Below, one piece after another: positions 27,078-35,249 of a stretch of 64,000 nucleotides of DNA. Source of the DNA: Pelotomaculum thermopropionicum SI (lineage in GTDB: Bacteria; Bacillota; Desulfotomaculia; Desulfotomaculales; Pelotomaculaceae); assembly GCA_000010565.1 (NCBI GenBank), contig AP009389.1, forward strand, positions 2,108,001 through 2,172,000, written 5' to 3'. The stretch's first letter is position 1; the number at the start of each line of letters is the position of its first letter. The translations under genes were made by a program, and so were the position numbers. The notes below the pieces were generated by a model. It was not told the DNA's origin and made no database searches. It worked only from the letters and a program-made list of their open reading frames with translations.

Positions 27078-27185
27078 ATGGAAGCTAAAGTGGAAGGAGT
27101 ACCCGGGTTCGGCAGCTGGGCTTTCATCCTCTTCCTGATCCTGATTCTCCTCGTTTTCGGTATCGGCTTCTTGTTCATTAACTGA
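27078..27185 (+). CDS. tiny single-TM membrane protein 1 (YjcZ-like, 35 aa)
   Basis: MEAKVEGVPGFGSW then one hydrophobic helix (AFILFLILILLVFGIGFLF) and a two-residue tail. AAGGAGG lies seven bases upstream of ATG. Size and glycine-then-hydrophobic layout resemble the YjcZ group of tiny sporulation membrane proteins. A sigma-K-like promoter precedes it and a near-copy follows 24 bp later. Function unknown; a forespore-membrane, mother-cell-membrane or coat role is inferred. Confidence 0.75.
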   Translation: MEAKVEGVPGFGSWAFILFLILILLVFGIGFLFIN

Positions 27186-27307
27186 GTCTATCTTTAAGGA
27201 GGTCCAAAAATGGCAGACGTTAAGGTTGAACAGGTCCCGCCGGCATTCGGCAACTGGGCTTTCATCCTCTTCCTGATCCTGATTCTCCTCGTTTTCGGTA
27301 TCGGCTT
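27116..27307 (+). repeat. tandem 54-bp direct repeat spanning the two TM segments
   Basis: 27116-27169 and 27254-27307 are identical by eye and encode the same helix. Zero silent changes in 17 codons points to recent duplication or conversion. Confidence 0.75.
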
Positions 27308-27338
27308 TATCTGGGCCGGCGGGGTTGTCGATCCTTAA
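27210..27338 (+). CDS. tiny single-TM membrane protein 2 (YjcZ-like, 42 aa)
   Basis: Paralog of the preceding gene: the tryptophan and the whole TM helix (W16 to F33) are the same at protein level and about 54 bases are identical at DNA level, while the N-terminus (MADVKVEQVPPAFGN) and tail (WAGGVVDP) differ. Own ribosome site AAGGAGG. Same operon, ended by the stem at 27382. Confidence 0.75.
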   Translation: MADVKVEQVPPAFGNWAFILFLILILLVFGIGFIWAGGVVDP

Positions 27339-27381
27339 AAAATACAGCAAGCAACCCTTTGGGTGGCCGGTGCGGCGGCCT

Positions 27382-27407
27382 GGTGGCCGGCATCTCGGCC
27401 ACCTTTT
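27382..27407 (+). terminator. intrinsic terminator of the miniprotein pair
   Basis: GGTGGCC / GGCCACC stem, eight-base loop, then TTTT; 44 bp after the second stop. Confidence 0.7.
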
Positions 27408-27526
27408 GCATTTTCCGGCCCGCCACTATTTTGCGGCTATTTTTTAAAAAGCGTTGTTTATTTTGCAGGGGATGTGCTAGACTACTAATGACATAAGCAG
27501 TAAACTTGCGAGGTGCTAATAAAATT

Positions 27527-28288
27527 TTGCCAGACAACCGGACCGGACAGACAGTTGCCGGGCGCACAAGGAAAAAAAAGCCGCCGCGCCGGAAAGAAAC
27601 CCCGCCGCCGGACACCGGCAGGCTGATTCTGGACGACTTTCAGAATAAGGCAATAGAAGCCTTGCGGAAGGGCTATTCGGTTTTGGTATCCGCGCCTACC
27701 GGCAACGGAAAAACGCTGGTGGCCGAAATACTGGCTAAAGACCTGATGGCAGCCGGCCGGGGCATGGTCTATACATCTCCTTTGAAAGCCCTTTCCAACC
27801 AAAAATTCAGGGACTTTAAAGAAATTTTCGGCGAGGAGTCGGTCGGGCTGGTAACAGGCGACATCAGCATAAATCCGGGAGCCCCCATGCTGATAATGAC
27901 CACCGAAATATTCAGAAACTGGTGCCTGAGCGAGCCCGAGCAACTGGCCAGGACTTCTTATGTGGTTTTCGACGAAATTCATTACCTGGACGATGAGGAG
28001 CGTGGTACCACCTGGGAGGAAAGCATCCTGTTCGCGCCGCCCCACATGAAAATTTTAGGCCTTTCCGCAACCGTTCCAAATATAGATGAAATTGCCGGAT
28101 GGATTGGTTCGGTACGTGGGGAAAACGTGGTTATTATCAGGGAAAACAAAAGGCATGTGCCCCTGGAAATCCGGTGGATTCTGCCAGACGGCCGGATCGT
28201 GCGGGAAAGGGAAGCCTGCCGCGAAATTGACGAACTCAACGGGTACCTGAAAGCATTGCGGAACAAAAAGCGCCTGATTGAAGAATAA
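27527..28288 (+). CDS. Ski2/Mtr4-like superfamily II helicase, N-terminal half
   Basis: 253 aa from a TTG (27506 is an alternative TTG). It contains RecA-like domain 1 only: Q-region LDDFQNKAIEAL, Walker A SAPTGNGKT, Ia TSPLKALSNQK, DEIH box and SAT motif, and ends VRERE...KRLIEE at the point where domain 2 should begin. The second half is encoded in another frame just downstream. Either a frameshift split one gene, or the two halves are made as separate chains. Ski2-like bacterial proteins unwind RNA; the substrate here is unknown. Confidence 0.85.
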   Translation: MPDNRTGQTVAGRTRKKKPPRRKETPPPDTGRLILDDFQNKAIEALRKGYSVLVSAPTGNGKTLVAEILAKDLMAAGRGMVYTSPLKALSNQKFRDFKEIFGEESVGLVTGDISINPGAPMLIMTTEIFRNWCLSEPEQLARTSYVVFDEIHYLDDEERGTTWEESILFAPPHMKILGLSATVPNIDEIAGWIGSVRGENVVIIRENKRHVPLEIRWILPDGRIVREREACREIDELNGYLKALRNKKRLIEE

Positions 28289-28319
28289 AATTCCCAAAAA
28301 TGTTTCCAGGAGTGAAAAA

Positions 28320-29864
28320 GTGTTAGAGCTGCCTGAACTGCCGTGTGGAGAAATAATTGAATTAATTCAGGACAAGCTGCCGGCCCTTTTTTTTGTATTC
28401 AGCCGCGGGCGCACCGAAATGCTGGCGCAGGAACTTGGGCGTGAATGGGATTTCCTGGACGCAAAGGAGAAGCGCATCCTGGGCCGGCAGGTAAGGGCGG
28501 CCGAAGCCGAACACCCCGGCACCTTTAGCGGTTCCGGCTGGCGCAACCTGCGGCGCCTGCTTTACCAGGGAATTGCCTATCATCATGCAGGGCTCCTGCC
28601 GCCGGTTAAATACCTGGTGGAAAAACTCTACTCACAGCGCCTGCTTTGGGTGGTTTTTTGTACCGAAACTTTTGCCGCCGGGGTAAATTTTCCGGCAGCA
28701 AGCGCGATCTTCGACTCAACCAGAAAATGGGACGGACGCGACTTCCGCATTTTGCAAAACAGGGAGTTTTTTCAGATGGCCGGGCGGGCCGGCCGGCGGG
28801 GCTTTGACCGGGTCGGCCACGCCTTTATCCGCGTGGACAGCCGCTTTCCGGAGCAAACCGGGTTCTTTAACGAAAAAGAAATCGAGCCGGTGTCGGGAAG
28901 GCTGGTTATTTCCCCCAACACGGTCTTAAGCCTTTTAAGGTATAAAACGGACGGCGAAATTGACCGTTTTTTAAATGAAAATTTCAAGATGTACCAGATC
29001 AAAAGAAGAAAAAAACACCTCGAACAGGAAGTAAAAAAATATGAGGAGCGCATTGCATCAATTGAAGCCAGCCTGTGCCCGGAGAGCCGGACCTTTGCCT
29101 GCCCGGTGGAAAGAATAAAGGCCCGCAGGCACCTGAAGCGCCTTCGCTGGAGAGGCAAGAAAAAGGAAAGGGAGCTTTTGCAAAAACAGCTCGCCTCCTT
29201 CGCCCCGAAAAAATGTCCGGATAACGAAAGGTGCCGGGCCGCGCTCGAACTTCTTAAACACACCCGCAACCGCTTCCAGCTTTTAACGAACGAATACAAT
29301 GAAGTTTCGGCCCAGGCAGACTCCATCTTTACGGAATTCCAGGAAGTCCGCGATATCCTGGAAAAGCTGGGTTACGTAAAGGGCAGGGAATTTTATCCGC
29401 GGGGCATCTTTGCCCTTGAGCTGCATGTGCAGGAAATACTGGTAACGGAACTGGCCTTTTCAGGCCTCATTGAAGATGCCGACCCGGCGGAAGCTGCCGC
29501 CGTCCTGGCAGGGGTGGAATTAATACCCGGCAGGCACTCCCGGGCAGTCAGGATGGAGCTGCCCGCCCTGCATGAAGCCGGCCTGCTCAGGCGCAACCTG
29601 CGCAAGATGGGCGTGCCGGACCGTTTCTGCATCTGGTCGGACTTTCCCGGGCCGCTGGCCTACGCCTGGTACAACGGGGCCAGTTTTTCAGAACTGCTGG
29701 AAATGTCTTCTCTCCAGCCCGGCGACCTGTTCTCAATTTTCCGGCGGGAAATAGACCTCCTCCGCCAGATCGAACGGGCGGCTTCCGGCAATCCCGCCCT
29801 GGCCCAAAAAGCCAGGTTAATCCGGGAGCGCCTGGACCGCGACGAGGTGGCCCTGACCTTTTAA
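28320..29864 (+). CDS. Ski2/Mtr4-like helicase, C-terminal half
   Basis: 514 aa from GTG 28320; the frame is open from 28278. It holds RecA-like domain 2: ALFFVFSRGRTE (motif IV), GVNFPA (V), QMAGRAGRRG (VI), then a basic coiled-coil-like insert (residues about 220-340) and the winged/ratchet C-terminus. AGGAG sits seven bases before the GTG, so independent translation is credible. The upstream half ends at 28288. Joining both by a one-base shift gives a normal 770-aa helicase. Confidence 0.85.
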   Translation: MLELPELPCGEIIELIQDKLPALFFVFSRGRTEMLAQELGREWDFLDAKEKRILGRQVRAAEAEHPGTFSGSGWRNLRRLLYQGIAYHHAGLLPPVKYLVEKLYSQRLLWVVFCTETFAAGVNFPAASAIFDSTRKWDGRDFRILQNREFFQMAGRAGRRGFDRVGHAFIRVDSRFPEQTGFFNEKEIEPVSGRLVISPNTVLSLLRYKTDGEIDRFLNENFKMYQIKRRKKHLEQEVKKYEERIASIEASLCPESRTFACPVERIKARRHLKRLRWRGKKKERELLQKQLASFAPKKCPDNERCRAALELLKHTRNRFQLLTNEYNEVSAQADSIFTEFQEVRDILEKLGYVKGREFYPRGIFALELHVQEILVTELAFSGLIEDADPAEAAAVLAGVELIPGRHSRAVRMELPALHEAGLLRRNLRKMGVPDRFCIWSDFPGPLAYAWYNGASFSELLEMSSLQPGDLFSIFRREIDLLRQIERAASGNPALAQKARLIRERLDRDEVALTF

Positions 29865-29901
29865 ATAAAGACATGCAGTCCATGCGAGGTTGCTTTAGAC
29901 A

Positions 29902-30966
29902 ATGAATAATTCCATTTGGGTTTACCGCCTGTTTGACGTTGCAGAAGAAATCAACCTGGAAGAGGTAGAAAAAATCCTGGCCCAGGAACACCAGCCGACA
30001 AGAATGCGCCTATCCCGGATCAGGCCGAAATCCATCCAGTTTAAAAACCCGCCGGTTGCGGTGGAACTGGGCGAGCAAAAGGTTAAAATCGGAAGGCAAA
30101 CCTTTAAAGCGCAGTTTACCGGCAAAATCTACGACCTCGGCGTAATTGGAATAATCATGCGGCTCCCCCTGCAGGAGGGCACCGCCTTCGGCGAATTGCA
30201 GAACATCGCCGTTGAACTTTACAACAGCGACGAAATTGAGCAGGTTTTTTTCTGGCAGCTTGACAGCATCAGGAAAACCCTTTCGGCCGCCCTGGTCAAG
30301 GAAGCTTACAGCGGCTTCGTGGAGGATTTCACCGTATACTATTTCCGCGAATGGGACCCGGCCCTCGACCCCACCCAGCTTCTCCTGGCCGAGCGGGAAC
30401 CGGTAAGCGAACAGGTGCGGCGGGAAACAATGCGCAATTCTTTCTCTTACGGCCCCGACGATTTAACCGTGATAACCTGGGACTCGGCCCTGGTTTACGA
30501 CTCTACCGGCAGCACCGACATTCCCGACCTGCTCGAGTTTGCCAACGCCCAACTGCTGGAGCTGAGGTACTACGACAACCTTTTAACCGGCGAACTGGAA
30601 AAAATGTACGATGCCATAGAAGAAGCGGAAAAAGTGATCAGCTTCAGGCGCCTGGGCCATTACCGTCGGATTATGAACCAGTTGATGGAGCTTATTGCCG
30701 ACGTAACCGAAATTACCGAACGCATAGACAACTCATTGAAGGTTACAGAAGACGTGTTTTATGCCCGCATATACGGGGCGGCGCTTTCCATTTTCCGCAC
30801 CAGGGCCTGGGCGGAAAGCATTGACAGAAAAATTTCTATAATAAGCCAGAGCTACACCATGCTGAGCAACAGGATTATCAACCAGCGCTCGGAGCTCCTG
30901 GAACTCGCCATTATTTTACTGATCCTGCTTGAAGTCATCCTCGGCACACTTGGGGTAATAAAATAG
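29902..30966 (+). CDS. RMD1/YagE-family (DUF155) membrane-anchored protein
   Basis: 354 aa. The C-terminal third carries the conserved pattern LLELRYYDNLLTGEL, KVTEDVFYARIYGAALSIFR and ISQSYTMLSNRIINQRSELLELAII ending in one TM helix, as in the yeast RMD1/YagE group. Those proteins are membrane-attached by the C-terminal helix and mainly studied in mitochondria and fungi; the bacterial role is unknown. It follows the helicase by 37 bp with a weak ribosome site, possibly the same transcript. Confidence 0.8.
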   Translation: MNNSIWVYRLFDVAEEINLEEVEKILAQEHQPTRMRLSRIRPKSIQFKNPPVAVELGEQKVKIGRQTFKAQFTGKIYDLGVIGIIMRLPLQEGTAFGELQNIAVELYNSDEIEQVFFWQLDSIRKTLSAALVKEAYSGFVEDFTVYYFREWDPALDPTQLLLAEREPVSEQVRRETMRNSFSYGPDDLTVITWDSALVYDSTGSTDIPDLLEFANAQLLELRYYDNLLTGELEKMYDAIEEAEKVISFRRLGHYRRIMNQLMELIADVTEITERIDNSLKVTEDVFYARIYGAALSIFRTRAWAESIDRKISIISQSYTMLSNRIINQRSELLELAIILLILLEVILGTLGVIK

Positions 30967-30975
30967 CGGCACGGT

Positions 30976-31947
30976 TTAGAAAAGCTCCCCGGTAAAGGGC
31001 CGGCACTTTATCTTGCAGCCGTTCCCAAAAATCTGACGGTAGCGGCCGCAGGTCCGCCGGCTGGGGTTTATAACAACAATCTCCCTGTTTTTATCCGGCG
31101 CGTTCAAGGCCCTTTTAAGCGTGGCAATGATCGAGGTGTCGGCCGGGTCGAGGGAATAGCCGATGACGACAAGCCGGTCGCACTGGCTGATTGCCGCGCA
31201 GGCGCTGTCCCAGACATTTTGCAGCCTGCTTATTTTGTACGATTTATACAATGTCGGGGCGATAATAACGGCCTGCGGATTTGCCCCTCCGCAATTCATG
31301 CAGACAATGGGGCTGTTCTCGCTGAACAGGAGATGGGCCACCTTTTCATTGTGCTCTGCAATTTCCCCGCACAGGGGGCAGAAAGACCAGTTCAGGGATC
31401 CGTGCAGCTTGTAAAGGGGAACCTGCCCGGCCTGGCCCAGGTGGTCCCTGTGACTGCCGTAAAAACCGTATTCCGGCCGGCAGCCCGCCGCTCTGATGGC
31501 CCTGTCCAGAACTATATCGTAATTTAAGGAAATAAACGTGGGAACCTCCCGGCTTTCCTGCAGGGCCCTGAGCACAAACGAACGGTGAATGCTGTTGTCC
31601 GGGGGCAGGGACCGGTCCAGGGTCATGCTGATCAGCTTCACCAGGGCCGTCTTTAAATCGTCCAGCCTCTTCTGCGGAAACCTGGCCGAAAAAGCCTGAT
31701 TGTGCAGCAGGTACCAGTCCACTATGTTGAATATTTCATCAATGCCGGGATACCTGTCCAGATCCGATCCGGAGCTTATTACAGACCTTTTGCCGTAAAA
31801 GTGCTCCAGGAACTCCCAGACAATTTCCAGACCCGCATCGTATTGCTCTTCTTTAAAGTACCGGTACGCCATCCGGAAAAAATTGCGCACAACCGGCGCC
31901 CCCTCCGCGGCCGAAGCGCCGGCTCCAAAAATATAGACCGCTTTCAT
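30976..31947 (-). CDS. SIR2-like domain protein with zinc ribbon
   Basis: 323 aa. Rossmann-like SIR2 layout: GAGAS at residues 8-12 (NAD loop), SLNYD (N142-D144), KLHGSLNW (H182), a four-cysteine zinc ribbon (C190, C193, C216, C219) and a distal VIGYSLDPAD. Catalytic Asn and His equivalents are in place, so NAD hydrolysis or deacylation is plausible. SIR2-like NADases are effector parts of several phage-defence systems. It reads away from the dynamin-like gene, sharing the 179-bp gap between their starts. Function not proved. Confidence 0.8.
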   Translation of the reverse strand: MKAVYIFGAGASAAEGAPVVRNFFRMAYRYFKEEQYDAGLEIVWEFLEHFYGKRSVISSGSDLDRYPGIDEIFNIVDWYLLHNQAFSARFPQKRLDDLKTALVKLISMTLDRSLPPDNSIHRSFVLRALQESREVPTFISLNYDIVLDRAIRAAGCRPEYGFYGSHRDHLGQAGQVPLYKLHGSLNWSFCPLCGEIAEHNEKVAHLLFSENSPIVCMNCGGANPQAVIIAPTLYKSYKISRLQNVWDSACAAISQCDRLVVIGYSLDPADTSIIATLKRALNAPDKNREIVVINPSRRTCGRYRQIFGNGCKIKCRPFTGELF

Positions 31948-32126
31948 CCCCCTGAAAACACCCGCCTAAACCGAACACGGCGGCAATGCCGTGCAAAAAG
32001 CCCTCTTGTCTAATGCCTACGCTTATTTTTCCATCCGAAAAGCAAAATATTTGAGATGGCATAAAAGGCCGCCCTCATTAATATATACAGATATAGAAAG
32101 ATTTACCACACCAGGGGGCGGTTTCA

Positions 32127-33416
32127 ATGAATGCCATTAACCATTTCATTTCCGCTTCTGAAGAGCTGAAACAAATTTCCGGGCAGGACTACAGGCCCTG
32201 CGTGGTTATTCTGGGGTCGTTCAATTCAGGAAAATCAACCCTGCTGAACTCCCTCCTGGAAGAAGATGTCAGCCCGGTGGGCATCATCCCCACCACGTCC
32301 TGCCTTATGCACTTCACTTACGGCAGTACCTTTAAAGCCAGAACCAGCGGCTCCGGAGAAAAAAGGGTATTCCACCATAAGGAGCAGCTTTACTCGTTTC
32401 TGGCCAAAGTAGGGCTGGCAGGCGGCCGGGTGGACGTCGAGATGCCCTCCGGCATTTTGAAAAAGTGCCGGCTGGTGGATACCCCCGGTATAGACTCCCC
32501 CGGCGGCGATGCGGGCCGCCTGGCCGAACAGGCTGCAGCAGAGGCAGACAAAATAATATATCTTTTTCACCAGCGCGGGATAGAAGATTATAACCGGGTT
32601 TTTCTTTACAGGCTGGCCTCCCTCTGGAAAAAGAAAAGTTTAAGCGACATTTCGTTCTGGATTAACTGCAACTTAGGCCCGTGCGACGGCACTTCCCTGG
32701 AGACAACCCGTTCGGCCTTGAGAGAAATTTTCTTAAGCCAGGTCAGGCTGAACACCATCAATACTGCAAAACGGGAAAACGTCGAAATGCTCCGGAAGTT
32801 CCTGGAGGTGGAGTTGGCCCGGGATTGCTTGCAGCACGCCGCAGAAAAACTGAAAAAAATGGATCGCGAGCTGCCTGAAAGGCTAAAAAAAGCTGCCAGG
32901 ATAAGGGATGACGCTCTTTTTCTCTGCGAATTCTGGAAGGTGCGGGAAACAGCCCGGAAGGTTCTGGAGGCGGAAAAGCAGATTTACTCCGTTCCTTCAG
33001 TCTTAAAAGAAATCGACGGCCACTTTAACTTAATAAATTCCTCCAACCTGGGCACCTCAGGGGCTGCACCGGGCGGCAGGCCCTACCGGCCGAAGGCGGC
33101 CGGGCTTAAAGAAATTAAAAAAGCCCTTCTCGAGCTGAGCTTTAGCCTGCTGGAACAAAATGAGCTCCTTAATTTTGTCGACCGGTCAAAGCTGACGAGA
33201 TTTTTCCGCCAGGTGGAGGAGGAGCGCTTTACCGTGGCGGCCGCCGGAGGGTTTTCTACCGGCAAGTCCACGTTTTTCAATGCTATTTTAAAAGAAAAAG
33301 TTCTACCCGCAGCCGACGGGCCAACCACCGCATCGGTAACCAGAATTTTTTTCGGCAGGCAAAAAAAGGCGACAGTATATACCCCTCTTCAGGTCCCCTG
33401 CAGCTTTTCGGGCTGA
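32127..33416 (+). CDS. double dynamin-like GTPase, first part
   Basis: 429 aa. First GTPase: G1 GSFNSGKST (30-38), IPTTS (G2), DTPGID G3 (118-123). A helical stretch (about 215-345) leads to a second GTPase whose G1 GGFSTGKST (374-382) and G2 GPTTASVT are here; the frame then stops 27 codons later. The rest of the second GTPase (its DTPGLD) continues in the -1 frame from an A7 run at 33361-33367. ATG 32127 after GGGGGCGG. Family: bacterial dynamin-like proteins, often membrane-remodelling and sometimes defensive. First gene of a five-frame rightward operon. Confidence 0.85.
   Translation: MNAINHFISASEELKQISGQDYRPCVVILGSFNSGKSTLLNSLLEEDVSPVGIIPTTSCLMHFTYGSTFKARTSGSGEKRVFHHKEQLYSFLAKVGLAGGRVDVEMPSGILKKCRLVDTPGIDSPGGDAGRLAEQAAAEADKIIYLFHQRGIEDYNRVFLYRLASLWKKKSLSDISFWINCNLGPCDGTSLETTRSALREIFLSQVRLNTINTAKRENVEMLRKFLEVELARDCLQHAAEKLKKMDRELPERLKKAARIRDDALFLCEFWKVRETARKVLEAEKQIYSVPSVLKEIDGHFNLINSSNLGTSGAAPGGRPYRPKAAGLKEIKKALLELSFSLLEQNELLNFVDRSKLTRFFRQVEEERFTVAAAGGFSTGKSTFFNAILKEKVLPAADGPTTASVTRIFFGRQKKATVYTPLQVPCSFSG
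33361..33367 (+). other. A7 homopolymer at the dynamin frame junction
   Basis: CAAAAAAAGG: moving from the first to the second GTPase frame needs a -1 shift, and this is the only homopolymer of seven between the last aligned motif of frame 1 and its stop. It is a possible slippage site or an indel hot spot. Confidence 0.6.
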
Positions 33417-33556
33417 TTGACGGAAAAGCGCGCTTAAACACGGAAGCGCTGGCGGCACTGGAGAGGTGGCTGGCCGCCCCTCAATCCGGCATCGCCCGCC
33501 TGGAAATCTGTCAGGAGGGCGCCTACCGGTTTATCGACCGGCACGAGGCTTGCACC

Positions 33557-34429
33557 ATGGCCGGCCGCCTCAGGGAACTGTTTGCCGCCGGCGGTATCAG
33601 AGGATCTAGCAGGACCGCACCGGCCGCCTACAGAACCGTTTCCCTGAAATGGCTTAAAGGGAAGAGGGTGCCGCAAAGTATCAGGGTGACCTTTCAAAAT
33701 CCGGGGGCACATGAGTTTGACCTCTCAACCCCCGAGGGTAAACAATCTTTCGAGCTTGCAGTGGCTTATGACAACGCCTTCAGGATAGAAACCGTGCACA
33801 TCGAATACCCCTCCGAATATTTAAAGCTGGCCGACTTCATCGACACGCCCGGTCTGGACTGGATTCAAAAGCATCATTGCGAAAAATCTGCCCGGTACAT
33901 CCGCCAGAGCGACGCCCACCTGGTTTTCTTCAACGGCAAGCATATTCTCAATCAAATGGACGAGAAAAACTTCCGCAACCTGTTTTTGTCAGGAACGGCC
34001 GGCCACTTAAAACAGGCCGTGGCGCCGGGCGGCGAAGAAAAACTGTATTTTGTAATCAATTTTGCCGACTCCCTGACTCCATCCCAGCGGGAAGCAGTTT
34101 ACAATTTCGTCAGGAATAACCTTTCATCGCCGCGTATATACCTGATTTCCGCCCTTAAAGCCCTGTCCGGCGAAGACGGGGGAATGAATTATTTTTTGAA
34201 GAGCCTGGAGGAGGGAATTTTAAGATACCGCGGCAGGGCCTTCTATCTGGCAAAATTAGATGAACTGTACTCCATCCTGGACCTGGCCGGCCGGCAGGTA
34301 AACGGCGAGATTACAGGCCGGCAGCCGCATGGCGGGGAAAAGAACCTGCGCAAGGCGCAGGAGTTGCTCAGAACTTCAAAAAGGAAATTAAAGGAAATGC
34401 GGAAAACAATCTACAGCACCGGGGGGTAA
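33557..34429 (+). CDS. double dynamin-like GTPase, second part
   Basis: 290 aa from ATG 33557, but the frame is open from 33362 and its upstream residues (PLQLFGLIDGKARLN) look coding, so the ATG is probably not a real start. It supplies G3 DTPGLD (about residue 96), the NFADSLTP region near a G4 position and a basic C-terminal helix. It has no P-loop of its own. Joined to the upstream frame by a -1 shift at A7 it gives a roughly 767-aa two-GTPase protein. Could be a pseudogene half, a slippage product, or a sequence error. Confidence 0.8.
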   Translation: MAGRLRELFAAGGIRGSSRTAPAAYRTVSLKWLKGKRVPQSIRVTFQNPGAHEFDLSTPEGKQSFELAVAYDNAFRIETVHIEYPSEYLKLADFIDTPGLDWIQKHHCEKSARYIRQSDAHLVFFNGKHILNQMDEKNFRNLFLSGTAGHLKQAVAPGGEEKLYFVINFADSLTPSQREAVYNFVRNNLSSPRIYLISALKALSGEDGGMNYFLKSLEEGILRYRGRAFYLAKLDELYSILDLAGRQVNGEITGRQPHGGEKNLRKAQELLRTSKRKLKEMRKTIYSTGG

Positions 34430-34433
34430 TAAA

Positions 34434-34631
34434 ATGGAAAATGCAAGGCTTTTAGACGAGCGGTTGCGCAAAATCATAAGCGAGGTAAGCGGGTGCGCCG
34501 GTCAGGAAATTAAAAAAAGCCTCCTCGATGACTTTACTGAGTGCGTTCAGGCTGCGCTGGAAGAAAATTCTCGCAGAGCAGCCGTCAGGTTTTTAGCCCT
34601 CTTAAGAAAAGCCGTTGAAAAATTTAATTGA
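34434..34631 (+). CDS. small helical protein of the dynamin operon (65 aa)
   Basis: Not recognised. Highly charged and helical throughout (ARLLDERLRKIISEVSG, then RAAVRFLALLRKAVEKFN). GGGGGG eight bases before ATG. It starts five bases after the dynamin stop, so it is co-transcribed. Confidence 0.6.
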   Translation: MENARLLDERLRKIISEVSGCAGQEIKKSLLDDFTECVQAALEENSRRAAVRFLALLRKAVEKFN

Positions 34632-34649
34632 AAGCGGGGTGTAAAGAAC

Positions 34650-34946
34650 ATGGAGTTTAAACTGGAGTTGCTAAAGGACGAAAAGGGCGGGGACGATGTA
34701 ATCCAGCAGATGCTTGGGGATATCCTTGCCAGCTTAAGGGCAAAACTGGTGCAGCCCGTAATAGACGGCAATGCCAGAATAGCCTGCCGCCTGGATGAAC
34801 TGGACGAACAAAACAGGGTAAAAATAGCCGAGTTGATGGAAAGGCTGCAAGTGCTGGAAGACAAAGTCCGGCAGCTTCCCCTGGTTATTCTTTCGGCCTT
34901 GCGGGACGCCATCAACCAGGCCGGCGGGGGAAACGAAGATGTCTGA
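34650..34946 (+). CDS. small coiled-coil protein of the dynamin operon (98 aa)
   Basis: Not recognised. A heptad-like region (DELDEQNRVKIAELMERLQVLEDKVRQL) suggests a coiled coil. It overlaps the next gene by eight bases, implying coupled translation. Confidence 0.6.
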   Translation: MEFKLELLKDEKGGDDVIQQMLGDILASLRAKLVQPVIDGNARIACRLDELDEQNRVKIAELMERLQVLEDKVRQLPLVILSALRDAINQAGGGNEDV

Positions 34947-35196
34947 AAAAACTCAAAACGGTGCCGAACTGATCCGGTCGCTGGCCTCTACCATCCAAAA
35001 AAAAATTGTCGAACCCGCTGCAGGCAGGGCAAACGCAATTAACTTGGAAATACTTGAAATAAACAAAAAAATGGAGGCCATGGAAAAAGAATTGTCCCTT
35101 CTGGCGGCAGCCTGCAGAAAAACAGGGCTGCTGGCAGCCGCAGCCGTGCTGGGAATGATTTTGCTGGCAATTATCCTGTTTGTTCCTTTTTCTTGA
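34939..35196 (+). CDS. tail-anchored small membrane protein of the dynamin operon (85 aa)
   Basis: Not recognised. An amphipathic/coiled-coil N-terminal part (INLEILEINKKMEAMEKEL) precedes a single C-terminal TM helix (LLAAAAVLGMILLAIILFV). It would present the coiled coil to the cytoplasm and could tether the GTPase to the membrane. Confidence 0.65.
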   Translation: MSEKTQNGAELIRSLASTIQKKIVEPAAGRANAINLEILEINKKMEAMEKELSLLAAACRKTGLLAAAAVLGMILLAIILFVPFS

Positions 35197-35206
35197 GTAC
35201 CAGCAA

Positions 35207-35224
35207 GCCCGGGATTTCCCGGGC
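35207..35224 (+). terminator. GC hairpin after the dynamin operon
   Basis: GCCCGGGA / TCCCGGGC with a two-base loop, ten bases after the last stop. It lacks a T-run, so termination is uncertain. Confidence 0.4.
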
Positions 35225-35249
35225 CTGCCCAGGTTGTTGACAAAGTCCC

